NCBI RefSeq assembly: GCF_005938385.1
Contig: NZ_VCRA01000005.1
Span: forward strand, 451,407 to 515,406
Source of the DNA: Paenibacillus mesophilus
GTDB lineage: Bacteria; Bacillota; Bacilli; Paenibacillales; NBRC-103111
Length of the DNA: 64,000 nucleotides
Direction: 5' to 3'
Below the pieces are notes generated by a model, which worked only from the letters and a program-made list of their open reading frames with translations, was not told the DNA's origin and ran no database searches. Every line of letters begins with the position of its first letter. Positions within the stretch are counted from its first letter, which is position 1. The translations under genes and the position numbers were made by a program. Positions 34,810 through 43,882 of the stretch are shown piece by piece.

Positions 34810-35307
34810 TTATGATTCTCCGATTATTTTGTAATACTCATACGTTTTATAGGTTGTTTTCGTTTTTAAGCCGGTACGCCCCGGGGATAGTCCTCCATTC
34901 GAGCATAAAGCACTTTCAATAAACTGCTTGGTCAGATCAATCACAACATCGCTTTGCAAAGCTTCTTCCACGTTCCAATATTTGCACGCGGCTATTTCCC
35001 GGTCATCCTTCCTTATATCGCCTGATCGATACTCCATTTCGAAAACGATATAGATTCCGGCTTCCGTACCGTCTGAAGATTCTCTTACCCCGGATCGAAT
35101 ACCGACGATTCGTTTTACGGTTACGTCCAACCCTGTTTCTTCCATAAACTCGCGGATTCCCGCTTGTTCTATACTTTCCCCTGGTTCTACGAATCCACCT
35201 GGCAGCATCCATAGTCCTTTATTGGCGCCGTAATTGACTTGAACCAACAGAACGTTACCAGATTGAAGCAATACTCCTCCCGCCCCGGCGGATAACGGCT
35301 TGTTCAT
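34810..35307 (-). CDS. Nudix hydrolase
   Basis: A 165-residue Nudix hydrolase. The Nudix box is complete: [23 protein letters not shown] (G-x5-E-x7-R-E-x2-E-E). The surrounding fold ([24 protein letters not shown]) is of the ADP-ribose/NTP type. The start is ATG at 35307 with AGGAG 8 nt upstream. It is one of several Nudix genes in this stretch, and the substrate is not predictable. Confidence 0.87.
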   Translation of the reverse strand: MNKPLSAGAGGVLLQSGNVLLVQVNYGANKGLWMLPGGFVEPGESIEQAGIREFMEETGLDVTVKRIVGIRSGVRESSDGTEAGIYIVFEMEYRSGDIRKDDREIAACKYWNVEEALQSDVVIDLTKQFIESALCSNGGLSPGRTGLKTKTTYKTYEYYKIIGES

Positions 35308-35400
35308 CCCGACCACTCCTGTTCCATTTCTTTCTAATGTACAGGAAAAGCGTTTATTAGAGAAATATATAACACTTATCAGATGAATAGGAGCTACCTA

Positions 35401-35694
35401 TCACTTATTCCATTTCAACTTATTTATCTCTTCCTTCAGCTCGAAGCACTGCTCCAAATCGATCTCGTAAACGTTCGCTAATGCTGCAACGTAGTATAAA
35501 ACATCGTATAGTTCTTCTTCTATAGTTCCTTTTATCGCATTTTCCGTCATTCTCTTATTTTTTCTTATTACTTCCGATAGCTCCCCCACTTCTTCTACCA
35601 GTTTTAGAAAATAATCGTGTTTACGTTCGGGACTGTAATCGGACCTTTTAATATATTCTTGAAATTTCTTCAGAGTCCATCCATCATCGTGCAT
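35401..35694 (-). CDS. MazG-like nucleotide pyrophosphohydrolase
   Basis: A 97-residue all-alpha NTP pyrophosphohydrolase of the short MazG type. The metal motif is KLVEEVGELSEVIRK (E-E-x2-E) with the second acidic pair in EEELYDVLYYVAALANVY. These enzymes remove non-canonical or excess nucleoside triphosphates. It lies 16 bp downstream of the DUF3977 gene on the same strand, probably one transcript. Confidence 0.84.
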   Translation of the reverse strand: MHDDGWTLKKFQEYIKRSDYSPERKHDYFLKLVEEVGELSEVIRKNKRMTENAIKGTIEEELYDVLYYVAALANVYEIDLEQCFELKEEINKLKWNK

Positions 35695-35710
35695 CTGTAT
35701 GTCTCTACCT

Positions 35711-35950
35711 CTATTCTCCGGCTATTCCTGCCACAATTTTGATTCTATGTCTGTCCTTCCGCGACAGCTTTATACCTTCTGCAGTATCTATTATCCATAC
35801 CTTCTTTCCTACCCATATTCTAATATACATTGATCGAACGGTTATTGGAAATTGGGCCCCCTTCACTTCGTACTCTGTTCCGTCGTCATGCTCGTATTCC
35901 GTTCTTACGAACCAGCTGTTCCCGATTCCGATTTCTATATACTTTTTCAT
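35711..35950 (-). CDS. DUF3977 family protein
   Basis: A 79-residue protein matching DUF3977: the N-terminus KKYIEIGIGNSWFVRTEYE is the family hallmark, followed by FPITVRSMYIRIWVGKKVWIID. It is small, soluble and beta-rich, and its function is not known. Upstream neighbour is the membrane-anchored protein gene 16 bp away, downstream mazG. Confidence 0.8.
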   Translation of the reverse strand: MKKYIEIGIGNSWFVRTEYEHDDGTEYEVKGAQFPITVRSMYIRIWVGKKVWIIDTAEGIKLSRKDRHRIKIVAGIAGE

Positions 35951-35966
35951 TGAACGCCCCTTCGGT

Positions 35967-36485
35967 TCAATTCATCGTCTTCAAATCATAGCGGATCAAC
36001 GATACTTTGTTTCCCTGAAGCCAAAACTCCAGCGTTACTTGTTTGTTCTTATCGATATAGCCGATAATATCGGCCCCCTGCTCGCTTCGCTTGTAGCAGT
36101 TTTTGCCGTACCGCGCTTTTACGTCCCGGGTACTGTCACCGATCGATATTCCTTTACCCGTCTTTTGTTTTCCTTTCCCGTCTATGCTGATCCGGACAAT
36201 ATCATGATTTGTTTTTAGTGCGGCAGCCTCGATTCCGCTATCGAATTCATAGTAAACGTATTGATCGGTTTCCTTCGTCGCTTTGGCTTGTCCGTGAACC
36301 GGAGCCGCTTCACTCAAGTTCGTTCGCAATCGAATGCCGTCTATCTCTTCATAAGAGATCGGCGTGCTCCGGGTAATATAATAATGGAGCGATCTCGGAC
36401 CGATGTCGAATCTGATGCACAGTATGAACAGCAAAGATAAGATCACCACAATCGCTCCAATGGACCAGGAAATTCGAGTCCTCAT
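35967..36485 (-). CDS. Membrane-anchored protein of unknown function
   Basis: A 172-residue protein with a single N-terminal TM helix (about 7-25) and an outside domain. The domain contains GKGISIGDSTRDVKARYG, a pattern seen in proteins with short repeated SmpA/DUF-like motifs, but I cannot name a family. ATG at 36485 has AGGAG 5 nt upstream. It overlaps no gene and follows the first histidine phosphatase. Confidence 0.65.
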   Translation of the reverse strand: MRTRISWSIGAIVVILSLLFILCIRFDIGPRSLHYYITRSTPISYEEIDGIRLRTNLSEAAPVHGQAKATKETDQYVYYEFDSGIEAAALKTNHDIVRISIDGKGKQKTGKGISIGDSTRDVKARYGKNCYKRSEQGADIIGYIDKNKQVTLEFWLQGNKVSLIRYDLKTMN

Positions 36486-36508
36486 TATGTCTCCTTTCCT
36501 ATTAGCAT

Positions 36509-37096
36509 TTATGATTCTTGGGGCTTCCATAGCCGTTCTACTTTCCGTAAACGTTCTTCTTCGAATTCAAGCTTATATACATCCGGCTTCGTCGTTTGTT
36601 TCCAGAAGCCGTATCCGTAGTCGCGATCCAGCCCGTTCATGATGATCGTCATAATATTTCCGTGAGTCCCTATTACGACGTTTCTTCCTTTATGTTCCGA
36701 CAATAGGCTTTGTATAATGGGCATCGCTCTTTCCCGGGCCATTCTGGTCGATTCGCCTTCGGTCAGACAGTAGTCCGCATCGGTGAAAGACTTCTCGATG
36801 GCCTGCTGCACCATCTCCTCGGGAATGTCGTAAGCCAAGCTTGCGATTGGTCTTTCTCTAAGCTCCTCATAAACCGCAATTTTCTTGTTTAGATGATCGG
36901 CCAGTCCCTGTATCGTCTCAACCGCTCTGGCATAAGGACTCGAAACCAGTACGTCTATTCCTTCCTCCGCCAATAAGTCCGTTACTTTGGCGGCATCCCG
37001 CTTCCCTTGCTCCGTTAATCCCCTCGCTCTTTCTTGATCCACGGAAGGGACGAACAGCGATTTTGCATGTCGGACAAAGTAAATGTATGTTTTCAT
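36509..37096 (-). CDS. Histidine phosphatase family protein (copy 1)
   Basis: A 195-residue phosphoglycerate-mutase-like phosphatase. The catalytic RHA motif is FVRHAKS at 7-13, the second basic motif is SSPYARAVETIQ, and the late histidine is in VIGTHGNIMT. The C-terminal region (YGYGFWKQTTKPDVYKLEFEEERL) is shared with copy 2 at 37846, so the two are paralogues. The substrate is unknown; small phosphometabolites are usual. They flank an adenylate-kinase-like gene. Confidence 0.88.
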   Translation of the reverse strand: MKTYIYFVRHAKSLFVPSVDQERARGLTEQGKRDAAKVTDLLAEEGIDVLVSSPYARAVETIQGLADHLNKKIAVYEELRERPIASLAYDIPEEMVQQAIEKSFTDADYCLTEGESTRMARERAMPIIQSLLSEHKGRNVVIGTHGNIMTIIMNGLDRDYGYGFWKQTTKPDVYKLEFEEERLRKVERLWKPQES

Positions 37097-37133
37097 CGAA
37101 GCCTCCTTGAATAACGTTCATTTAGGATCCGCT

Positions 37134-37772
37134 TTAGAATAAGCCCAGTACGTCCTTCGTGACCTCGTCAATTCCTTTCGCCCCATCCACCTTTCTCAGT
37201 ATCCCTTCATCCCCATAAAATTGTACGAGTTTATGAGTGAGTTCCTTATTTATTTTTAACCTTTCTTTGACCGTTTCTTCGCGATCATCTTCCCGCTGGA
37301 TGATCTCTCCATTGCAACAATCACAAGCATTGTCATTTGCCGGCGGGTTATAGATTAGATGGAAAGTTGTGCCGCAGCCGACACATACTCTTCTGCCGGT
37401 CAGCCGTTCCAGCAGCAGATTCTCATCGACTTCGACATACACTACATGGCGTATTTGCTTGGAGCCGCTATCCAAATAATTCCTCAGCGCTCGAGCTTGA
37501 TTCAAGTTTCTTGGAAATCCGTCCAGTAAAAAACCGCGGGCGCAGTCTACTTCGCCTATTCTGCTGAAGGCAAGTCCGATCGTTACCTCATCCGGTATGA
37601 GTTCTCCCTTATCCATAAATTCCTTTGCTCTAAGTCCTAGTTCCGTTTTGGCCTGATAAGCTTGCCGAAATAAGTCGCCCGTAGAGATATGAGGTATCGA
37701 CAAATGATTGACGATAATTTTGGCTTGCGTCCCCTTACCTGCTCCGGGTAAACCTAGCAGTACGATATTCAT
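37134..37772 (-). CDS. Adenylate kinase, probable accessory copy
   Basis: A 212-residue adenylate kinase: P-loop GLPGAGKGT (7-15), DGFPRN, LID-domain zinc cysteines (CVGCGTTFHL and CDCCNGE), and DDREETVKERL. Adenylate kinase is normally encoded once, in the ribosomal spc operon, so this copy between two histidine phosphatases is likely a second one. The P-loop, the catalytic arginines and the zinc finger look intact. It might phosphorylate a related NMP. Confirmation needs the main adk in the genome. Confidence 0.86.
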   Translation of the reverse strand: MNIVLLGLPGAGKGTQAKIIVNHLSIPHISTGDLFRQAYQAKTELGLRAKEFMDKGELIPDEVTIGLAFSRIGEVDCARGFLLDGFPRNLNQARALRNYLDSGSKQIRHVVYVEVDENLLLERLTGRRVCVGCGTTFHLIYNPPANDNACDCCNGEIIQREDDREETVKERLKINKELTHKLVQFYGDEGILRKVDGAKGIDEVTKDVLGLF

Positions 37773-37845
37773 GAAAAACCTCCTTTTGTACGTAAACCTC
37801 GGATTCCATTATAATCCATTTCTAGTCCCTTGTGTTAACCCTCTC

Positions 37846-38412
37846 TCATTTCCAAAGCCTTGTTACTTCTATCAGCATATCGTTCCGGTCAAACTTCAAT
37901 TTATATATGTCCGGCATCGTCGTACTTCTCCAGAAATCGTAGCCATACTTCTCGTCGTAACGATTCATCATCAGCGTCATAATATCCCCGTGCGTTCCGA
38001 TTCCTATTTTTTTCCCGCTATATTGCTGAAGCAGTCTTGCAACGACCCCGCCGGCCCGGTTTTGAGCTTCACGGCTAGACTCCCCTCCCGGAAAGGAGAA
38101 ATCGGGCTCTTCGAATACTTTTCTTTTCGCTTCCATAAACCGGTCTTTGCCGACGTCTGCTCCCGATAATTGCCGTTCACGCAAATCTTCCTCGATCAGA
38201 ATGGATTGTCCGGCTGCATCCGCCAACTCCTGGATCGTATGTACCGCTCTTCGATAAGGACTGGAAACGAATACATCGATTTGCTCGCCCAGTAACAATT
38301 CCCGTATCGCCGCCGCATCCTTCATGCCTTTGTCCGTTAGTCCCCGCTCCCGCTCGTTCCCTTCGATATAAACCGATTCCGCATGCCTTATGAAATATAT
38401 GCAAGTGTTCAT
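37846..38412 (-). CDS. Histidine phosphatase family protein (copy 2)
   Basis: A 188-residue paralogue of the gene at 36509. The motif is FIRHAES at 7-13, then SSPYRRAVHTIQ and IGTHGDIMT. It shares the YGYDFWRSTTMPDIYKLKFDRND C-terminus with copy 1. The start ATG at 38412 has GGAAG 6 nt upstream; the frame extends to 38454 but the alignment to copy 1 favours the shorter form. A Nudix pseudogene lies just upstream. Confidence 0.86.
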   Translation of the reverse strand: MNTCIYFIRHAESVYIEGNERERGLTDKGMKDAAAIRELLLGEQIDVFVSSPYRRAVHTIQELADAAGQSILIEEDLRERQLSGADVGKDRFMEAKRKVFEEPDFSFPGGESSREAQNRAGGVVARLLQQYSGKKIGIGTHGDIMTLMMNRYDEKYGYDFWRSTTMPDIYKLKFDRNDMLIEVTRLWK

Positions 38413-38458
38413 CGCTTGCTTCCACATTCCCTTCTTAGATTGCACCGGACTCAATATG

Positions 38459-38828
38459 CTAAGCGCCGGCTATCGCCTGTCGTATTCTCATAATTTCAGC
38501 ATGCTCGGTCAATTCCGCCAGGTCCGTCCATTTCAGCTGCTTTAATTGCTGGCTATGCTCGTCCAGCTCCGGGTCTCTCCCCAGTCTGGCCGTACCCTCT
38601 ATCACTTCGCCCAAGAAACAATAGTACATCCCATTTATTTTCTCGTTATGCATCTCCAACAGCAGTCTGACTATTTCAATTCTTAATCCCGTCTCTTCTT
38701 GAACTTCCCTTATCGCCGCCTCCGCTGGCGTCTCCCCTTCTTCTATACATCGTCTCGCCTTTATACTCCTGTTGCACCATTAAAATCCGATTTTCCCGAA
38801 TCATTGCGACACAGCTCCGGGTTCCCAT
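38459..38828 (-). pseudogene. Nudix hydrolase pseudogene, small frameshifting deletion in the Nudix box
   Basis: From ATG 38828 the frame reads MGTRSCVAMIRENRILMVQQ and then QEYKGETM, a normal Nudix N-terminus, but soon leaves the family. In another frame, from about 38747, it resumes as IEEGETPAEAAIREVQEETG and runs to the stop at 38459. The segment that should carry W-x-x-PGGG is missing at the junction (near bases 38741-38750), so about 20 nt are lost and the frame shifted. The remaining open frame 38459-38659 encodes only the C-terminal 66 residues. Could be a real lesion or an assembly error. Confidence 0.75.
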
Positions 38829-38863
38829 CTTATCACTCGCCTTTGCACATTCTCATTACCGTA

Positions 38864-39679
38864 TTAACCAAATATTTGTTTACCGAATATCGTATGCTCT
38901 GCCGATGCAATCTCGCCGTTTTCTCCCAGATCCAGAATGACTGCGTGCAGGTCGGCTCCTCTCCCGGGATTGATGCAAATCGTCTTTCCAATCGTATCGA
39001 ACCATCCGTTCGTTACGTAGGGAGACTCATGAATATGTCCATGCAAAGTGAGCGTGGGTTGTATTTGTTCGATTCTCTTTCTGATCGCCTTGCTGCCTAC
39101 ATGGTTACCGCCATGGATTGCGTCAAGCTTTGTATCGAAGGGTGGAGCGTGCATCACCCATATTCCTTGATCGTTCAGCTGATCGAGATCGTCCTCTATG
39201 CTGGGCTGCCGGTTTAAATAAGCCGGGTCTTCCTCAACCAGAACGCCATTGATATCCGAAGTATAGATCGGTTTGTCCGTTACAAATTTCTCATGCTTCA
39301 TATCTCTTCGTTCGAAGTCTTTCCGTGGAAAAGGACTCGGATTGGAGTATGAATATCCGATAATTTTCCATCGATTACATTCAAGCGGGTTCAAGCCCAG
39401 CAACGAAATTTGCCGCTTCTTTGCCAATGCCTCATAATAGGCAGCCGCGCCAAGCCACTCCACATTCCCCGGAATCAATAGGATCGGTATGGAGAGAGAT
39501 TGAAAATACTCGATCAGAAACCGTTCGATGAAATCGATTTGCTCTTTCATGTCTCGGCTGTACGCTAACAAATCCCCGCCTATCAATAAGGATTCAATTT
39601 TGTTTTCATGAATCAAATTCCGGAGTTCGAGATATTGCTTCACATCGCTATGCAAATCGGCAACAAAGGCGGTCTTCAT
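38864..39679 (-). CDS. Metallophosphoesterase
   Basis: A 271-residue calcineurin-type phosphoesterase. Metal-binding blocks are present in order: FVADLHSD (6-13), LIGGDLLAYS, IPGNVEW (in place of GNHE, the His replaced by Val), WVMHAPPFD and LHGHIHES. The GNVE variant is typical of a subset of these phosphatases. Substrate is unknown. It is followed by two Nudix genes on the same strand with 10-bp gaps. Confidence 0.86.
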   Translation of the reverse strand: MKTAFVADLHSDVKQYLELRNLIHENKIESLLIGGDLLAYSRDMKEQIDFIERFLIEYFQSLSIPILLIPGNVEWLGAAAYYEALAKKRQISLLGLNPLECNRWKIIGYSYSNPSPFPRKDFERRDMKHEKFVTDKPIYTSDINGVLVEEDPAYLNRQPSIEDDLDQLNDQGIWVMHAPPFDTKLDAIHGGNHVGSKAIRKRIEQIQPTLTLHGHIHESPYVTNGWFDTIGKTICINPGRGADLHAVILDLGENGEIASAEHTIFGKQIFG

Positions 39680-39689
39680 TCCAATTTCC

Positions 39690-40046
39690 CTATCCTCTCT
39701 TACTCATGAATGCTTTGTACTGTTCTAAAACTTTTAATGTCTTGCCATCCCACTTATCCGCCTCTTGCTCCGATACCCACGCAATATCAAGCAATTTGTC
39801 TTCCAACTTCATCGTCCCCGATATGATGGCAGCCGTGAAAGAATATTTCGTCGGAGTCGCATAAACGAGCTGTTGAATGGCTACGCGATAACCCGTCTCT
39901 TCTTCGATTTCTCTGATGCACGCTTCCTCGGGCGACTCGCCCTCCTCGATATGCCCTCCGGGAAAGTTCCAAAAAATTCGCCCATGTTTTTGTTGCTTCA
40001 CCATTAAGAACCGGTTGTCTTGAACGATTAATCCTTGAGCTGTCAT
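39690..40046 (-). CDS. Nudix hydrolase, short form
   Basis: A 118-residue Nudix hydrolase with complete box GGHIEEGESPEEACIREIEEETG and the flanking IFWNFPGG strand. It is close to the MutT/8-oxo-dGTPase size class. It lies between the metallophosphoesterase and another Nudix gene, all on the minus strand with short gaps. Confidence 0.87.
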   Translation of the reverse strand: MTAQGLIVQDNRFLMVKQQKHGRIFWNFPGGHIEEGESPEEACIREIEEETGYRVAIQQLVYATPTKYSFTAAIISGTMKLEDKLLDIAWVSEQEADKWDGKTLKVLEQYKAFMSKRG

Positions 40047-40056
40047 GGTTTCACTC

Positions 40057-40566
40057 CTACTTCCTTTCTTGAAAAGCTCTTAAAAAGGCATAGTCTCTCT
40101 TTTGTATAAATCTTCCTACGTAATTCGTCGGGACATCATCCCGAACCAGTTCAATCGCTTCTTCCAATTCAACCCATTTCAATTCAAATCCATCTTGTTG
40201 CTCTTCTTCCGTAAAAGACGGACCTTCTTTGGTTCGCTCCATACTTGCAAAGAAACAATAGGATATTTGCAATAACTCGAACCGATCCCTATACTCGATG
40301 ATGAGCCCTACTTCTCCGTTTACCTTTATCTCGACGCCTACCTCTTCCATGATTTCGCGACTCAGTGCGTCGGCGATGCTCTCCCCCCGTTCGATTCCGC
40401 CACCCGGCAGTTTATGATAATTTTGCTTCGAAACATACAGCAGAGCTATTTGTTTCAAAGCGTTCACGACTATCGCTCTCGAAGCTTTCCTAACCCGATA
40501 GTTGTTCTCTGTCTGCGGCATTTCATATCCGATATCCTCTTCCGCAATTTCAGCCAGCAGCTTCAT
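40057..40566 (-). CDS. Nudix hydrolase
   Basis: A 169-residue protein with a 25-residue polar N-terminus before the Nudix fold. The box is GGGIERGESIADALSREIMEEVG, complete in metal ligands. The preceding strand is YHKLPGGG. It overlaps no neighbour. Nudix duplication is evident across this region, but the sequences differ, so they probably act on different substrates. Confidence 0.86.
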   Translation of the reverse strand: MKLLAEIAEEDIGYEMPQTENNYRVRKASRAIVVNALKQIALLYVSKQNYHKLPGGGIERGESIADALSREIMEEVGVEIKVNGEVGLIIEYRDRFELLQISYCFFASMERTKEGPSFTEEEQQDGFELKWVELEEAIELVRDDVPTNYVGRFIQKRDYAFLRAFQERK

Positions 40567-40591
40567 TCGTTTCTCCTTTTGCCACTAAATT

Positions 40592-41209
40592 TTATTTTTT
40601 CCAGTACTCGTACAAAATGAACCCGGAAAACTTAAAGTAAAGCCCTTGTTGCAGCAGCTCCATGTATTTCTTATCGATTTCGATTCCAAACGTATTCCCC
40701 GGGCCTTCTCCTGTTCCATAATTCATCGTGAATTGCTGCAGGGGCAATCGGTTTTTGTCCAACAACTGCCACTCATCGATCGGATCATAAGAAGATGACG
40801 TGTTATTGTCTTTGATGTCCCAAATGTATAGAAAAGATCCTAAAAATATTTTCATATGGGGCACAGCTTTCAAGCCGATATAAATCGACTTATCTCTTGA
40901 TATAATCCGGTCCAAAATAATATCCGTATTGTGCAGACTGCCAAGCTGTATGTGATATTCAACTTCTTCGGAAGTTTTAGGCAGCCAGTCGGGGTCTAAG
41001 TAAAACTCGAACGGAACCGATTGTTGTCGTTGGTATAGCTCATATCCATTCCTCTGAACGACTCGATCGAGAATGCTCTCTTGGCTGTAATAGGATATAT
41101 ACGCGTATACCGTAAGCGCGCATAGGAGCAGGAGCGGCACCATGTAACGAGATCGTTTCACCAACGCATCGCCACCTCCGTTTTTCTCGCTGATGGGTCG
41201 GTCAGCCAT
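40592..41209 (-). CDS. Membrane-anchored protein of unknown function
   Basis: A 205-residue protein with a single TM helix near 22-42 and an exterior domain of about 160 residues. The helix follows a short basic N-terminus. I recognise no family. The gene starts 8 bp inside the end of the exonuclease gene (41202), so the two are probably translated from one message. Confidence 0.6.
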   Translation of the reverse strand: MADRPISEKNGGGDALVKRSRYMVPLLLLCALTVYAYISYYSQESILDRVVQRNGYELYQRQQSVPFEFYLDPDWLPKTSEEVEYHIQLGSLHNTDIILDRIISRDKSIYIGLKAVPHMKIFLGSFLYIWDIKDNNTSSSYDPIDEWQLLDKNRLPLQQFTMNYGTGEGPGNTFGIEIDKKYMELLQQGLYFKFSGFILYEYWKK

Positions 41210-41873
41210 CGCCGAGATACATGCCGGGAATAATAAATCGTTTTACATGGAGATTGTTGATTTGAAGATCCTTTATCGCTCTCTCTTTGTACTCTTCCAT
41301 AATCTCAATGAAGATTTTACCGATTATTGTGCAATCGCCTAAAGCATCATGTCGCTTAACATCGCCAATATCAATAGCATAATATCGGATCAAAAAGTCC
41401 GTCGAGATTACGTCTGGGATATCCGGATGCAAATAAGTAAACAGCGCCTTTGTATCCAGTATAGGATTTGGCAGCATTGGCAATTGATGTTCTCTGCAGT
41501 ACTTCTCCAACAGCGGAACATCGTACTCGTATCCGGCTTGAGTAACCAGAACGGTATCTCTAGTAAATAAAATAAAATTCTCGTACACTTCCGGAAAAGT
41601 AGGGGTGTTCCACATATCTTGATTCGTTATGCCCGTCAGCTCTTCAATCGCGGGCGGGATTGGTTTGGGAGATCGCACTAACGAATTGAAGGCACAGGTT
41701 GTATGTATGCTGCTGTCCTCCACGAGAACTGCGCCAATTTGCGTAATGCATTCCGTTTCAAAATGAATCCCGGTTCCTTCAAAATCAAATACGCAAAATT
41801 TATGATCGTGCAAGTTACTTAATTGGACGTCGCTTACCCTATATTCGTCCTTTGATAAATATGAAATTTGCAT
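41202..41873 (-). CDS. DEDDh 3'-5' exonuclease (DnaQ-like)
   Basis: A 223-residue exonuclease-fold protein. Exo I is FDFEGTGIHFE with catalytic D and E, Exo II includes the aspartate in VLVTQAGYEYDVPLLEK, and Exo III is VKRHDALGDC with the H-x4-D pair. The N-terminal 25 residues and the C-terminal 45 are extra to the core. DNA repair or RNA trimming is likely. It precedes, and overlaps, the anchored protein gene. Confidence 0.83.
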   Translation of the reverse strand: MQISYLSKDEYRVSDVQLSNLHDHKFCVFDFEGTGIHFETECITQIGAVLVEDSSIHTTCAFNSLVRSPKPIPPAIEELTGITNQDMWNTPTFPEVYENFILFTRDTVLVTQAGYEYDVPLLEKYCREHQLPMLPNPILDTKALFTYLHPDIPDVISTDFLIRYYAIDIGDVKRHDALGDCTIIGKIFIEIMEEYKERAIKDLQINNLHVKRFIIPGMYLGDG

Positions 41874-41902
41874 GAAAAGTCTCCTTCTGACTATTTCCGC
41901 TT

Positions 41903-42148
41903 CTACTGACTCGATATAAAATGCACGACTCCAACGGTTGCCAAAAAAATCAGCAAAAATACAGCAATTAGAACGAGCGGATTTTTACTAGTCGATATAT
42001 TCCGATTGACCCTTGTTATTTCCATAAGCAGCACTTCGTTGGTTTCAAGATCGCGCAAGTGCAAAGTACCATTATGAATTTCCATTGCCAGATTTCGATT
42101 ATAGATAAGACGTTCTATCTCCTGCTTTGTCTCTAGTAATTTAGTCAT
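41903..42148 (-). CDS. Small C-terminally anchored membrane protein
   Basis: An 81-residue protein: polar coiled N-terminal part, then one TM helix (about 57-78) ending in FISSQ. No known family. ATG at 42148 has a GGAGGAAT-type site upstream (minus strand). Short-gap neighbour of the exonuclease gene. Confidence 0.6.
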   Translation of the reverse strand: MTKLLETKQEIERLIYNRNLAMEIHNGTLHLRDLETNEVLLMEITRVNRNISTSKNPLVLIAVFLLIFLATVGVVHFISSQ

Positions 42149-42215
42149 CCTATTCCTCCGTGATTGAGATCATCTTTCCACAATCTGTTTCAAGTGATGC
42201 CGAGCATGTGCGATG

Positions 42216-42544
42216 TCATGTTCCAGCACCTGCTCTATACTTTATCGGTATTACTAATTTAAGACCCGACCATGTCTCGTCTATAGCACACACCTTAACA
42301 TCAACCAACCGGTTATCCAATACGATCTGTCTGATAACATCCTCATTCAAATCCGTTTGGATCTTCGAAGATTTCTTCGGCCAAGAAACCCAAAGCATCC
42401 CCGTTTGCTTCATTCTTTTCTTCATGTCTATGTATTGTTCATATTCCGACTTGGACTTGGCGAAAATATGTATAAAGTCTATCTGATCGTCATTCTGCCC
42501 CGCTTTGTCAATCGCCGGCGGCAAGCTGCCCAGCCGTCACTCAT
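42216..42544 (-). pseudogene. DUF3052-like protein, N-terminal deletion
   Basis: From 42524 the frame encodes 102 residues matching the C-terminal part of DUF3052 proteins: QIDFIHIFAKSKSEYEQYI, MLWVSWPKKSSKIQTDLNED, LVDVKVCAIDETWSGLKLV. The usual 30-40 N-terminal residues are absent. A well-placed ATG (42544, with AAGGAG upstream) opens MSDG and then runs out of frame, while LGSLPPAID in the next frame is what should follow. A small deletion at the junction near 42530 fits both. It may still be translated from TTG at 42524. Second such lesion within 4 kb. Confidence 0.6.
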
Positions 42545-42576
42545 ACCATCATCTCCTTCATGGCAATTTACCTTCC

Positions 42577-43011
42577 TTACTGCAATGAATCAAAGAACTG
42601 CATATATTTTTTATCCTTTTTGTAGTAGTCCATTCGGTCCTTTAGCCTCCCGGTATGCAGTTCAAACTTATGCCCGTCGGGATCGACAAAATAAATGGAT
42701 TTCTTGTCCTTCTCATCTCTTTCTCTTCCGGGCAGTAGTCGTACATGCAGCCTTTCCAATTTTGATTTCCATTTGTCGAAATCTTCCTCTTCAATGGTAA
42801 AAGCCAAATGGGTGTAGGAGTATTGGATTTCATTACGCGGTATGTCACACTCTTCATTCAAGGCGATCCATATTCCGTACAAGTCGAAGTAAGCCAGCTT
42901 CCTGCCTTTCACTAGCAGCGTCGCATCGAAAACTTGCTCATAGAAACGGATGGACTGCTCCAAGTTAGATACTGAGAAACAAATATGGTTAAGCTCTTGA
43001 ATTTGCATCAT
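42577..43011 (-). CDS. fosB: FosB-type bacillithiol transferase (fosfomycin resistance)
   Basis: A 144-residue VOC-fold metalloenzyme that adds a thiol to fosfomycin. The sequence follows FosB closely: [68 protein letters not shown]. The metal ligands H9, the histidine in YTHLAF, and E in KFELH are present. A chromosomal fosB is common in Bacilli that make bacillithiol. The start could be M1 or M2. Confidence in family is high; resistance in this strain is inferred. Confidence 0.9.
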   Translation of the reverse strand: MMQIQELNHICFSVSNLEQSIRFYEQVFDATLLVKGRKLAYFDLYGIWIALNEECDIPRNEIQYSYTHLAFTIEEEDFDKWKSKLERLHVRLLPGRERDEKDKKSIYFVDPDGHKFELHTGRLKDRMDYYKKDKKYMQFFDSLQ

Positions 43012-43046
43012 TGTTGTTCCTTTATGTAGGATGAATATCGGTTCTG

Positions 43047-43817
43047 TTATCTCTTCCTTGCTATAAGATGGCTAAATATCGCTATGTCCTTATACGGATG
43101 CAGCTTCCCCAATTCCATTTCCAGTTTAATGATCTGGTTATTCCATGTATCGTCCATCTTTACTTCATTGTCGGTAATATAGCCGTATAGATTATGGATG
43201 CCATAGGTCCCGATCACTTCATAGCCATATTGTTCAAGCCAAGCTTCCAATTGATCACGCGTATAAATGGTAATATCGGTCTGAATAATGCCGCTATATT
43301 CTTGAGTGCTCCCGATGCTTGCCAAAGCTTCTTCCGGGTTTTTATTCACGATCGCCTTCTTCATCACTTTTGCAGTAGGGTTATGAGCGATGATGGAGAG
43401 ATGTCCCCCTGCGCCCTGGCAGGCACTGATCTTCTCGATAAATTCTACGGGATTCTCCACATATTCAAGCACGTTATGGCAGAAAATCCAGTCATATCGT
43501 TCTACTAAATGAAGTGCCGACTGAAATGCTGCGGCAGCAAAACGAACGGATAAACCTTCACGATCTGCCGATTCCTTTGCTATTTCAATTATTTCCGGAG
43601 TCGGATCGATTCCGGTTACCTCGTTTCCCCTTCCGGCATATTCCAAACTGGATAGGCCGAATCCGCAGCCAATGTCCAATATGGATTGACTCGACGCACT
43701 CAGATGTTCATCGATCTGATTCCATGCCGACAAATAAAACAGCTTCCCCCACGGCATCTTGGTATAGTTCAAGTAGGGGTCGATCGATTTTGAAAAAGCT
43801 TCGGCTTTCGATTTCAT
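43047..43817 (-). CDS. Class I SAM-dependent methyltransferase (CmoM-like)
   Basis: A 256-residue methyltransferase with motif [18 protein letters not shown], motif II in [16 protein letters not shown] and motif [18 protein letters not shown]. The C-terminal region ([27 protein letters not shown]) resembles the tRNA-modification and SmtA/CmoM-like enzymes. Substrate not assigned. Same strand as fosB, 35 bp upstream of it. Confidence 0.82.
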   Translation of the reverse strand: MKSKAEAFSKSIDPYLNYTKMPWGKLFYLSAWNQIDEHLSASSQSILDIGCGFGLSSLEYAGRGNEVTGIDPTPEIIEIAKESADREGLSVRFAAAAFQSALHLVERYDWIFCHNVLEYVENPVEFIEKISACQGAGGHLSIIAHNPTAKVMKKAIVNKNPEEALASIGSTQEYSGIIQTDITIYTRDQLEAWLEQYGYEVIGTYGIHNLYGYITDNEVKMDDTWNNQIIKLEMELGKLHPYKDIAIFSHLIARKR

Positions 43818-43882
43818 TTGGCTTGGTCCTTTCAGCTTGCTCCGCTCATTCTATTTACGAGATGCACACAACCGATGTGTTC

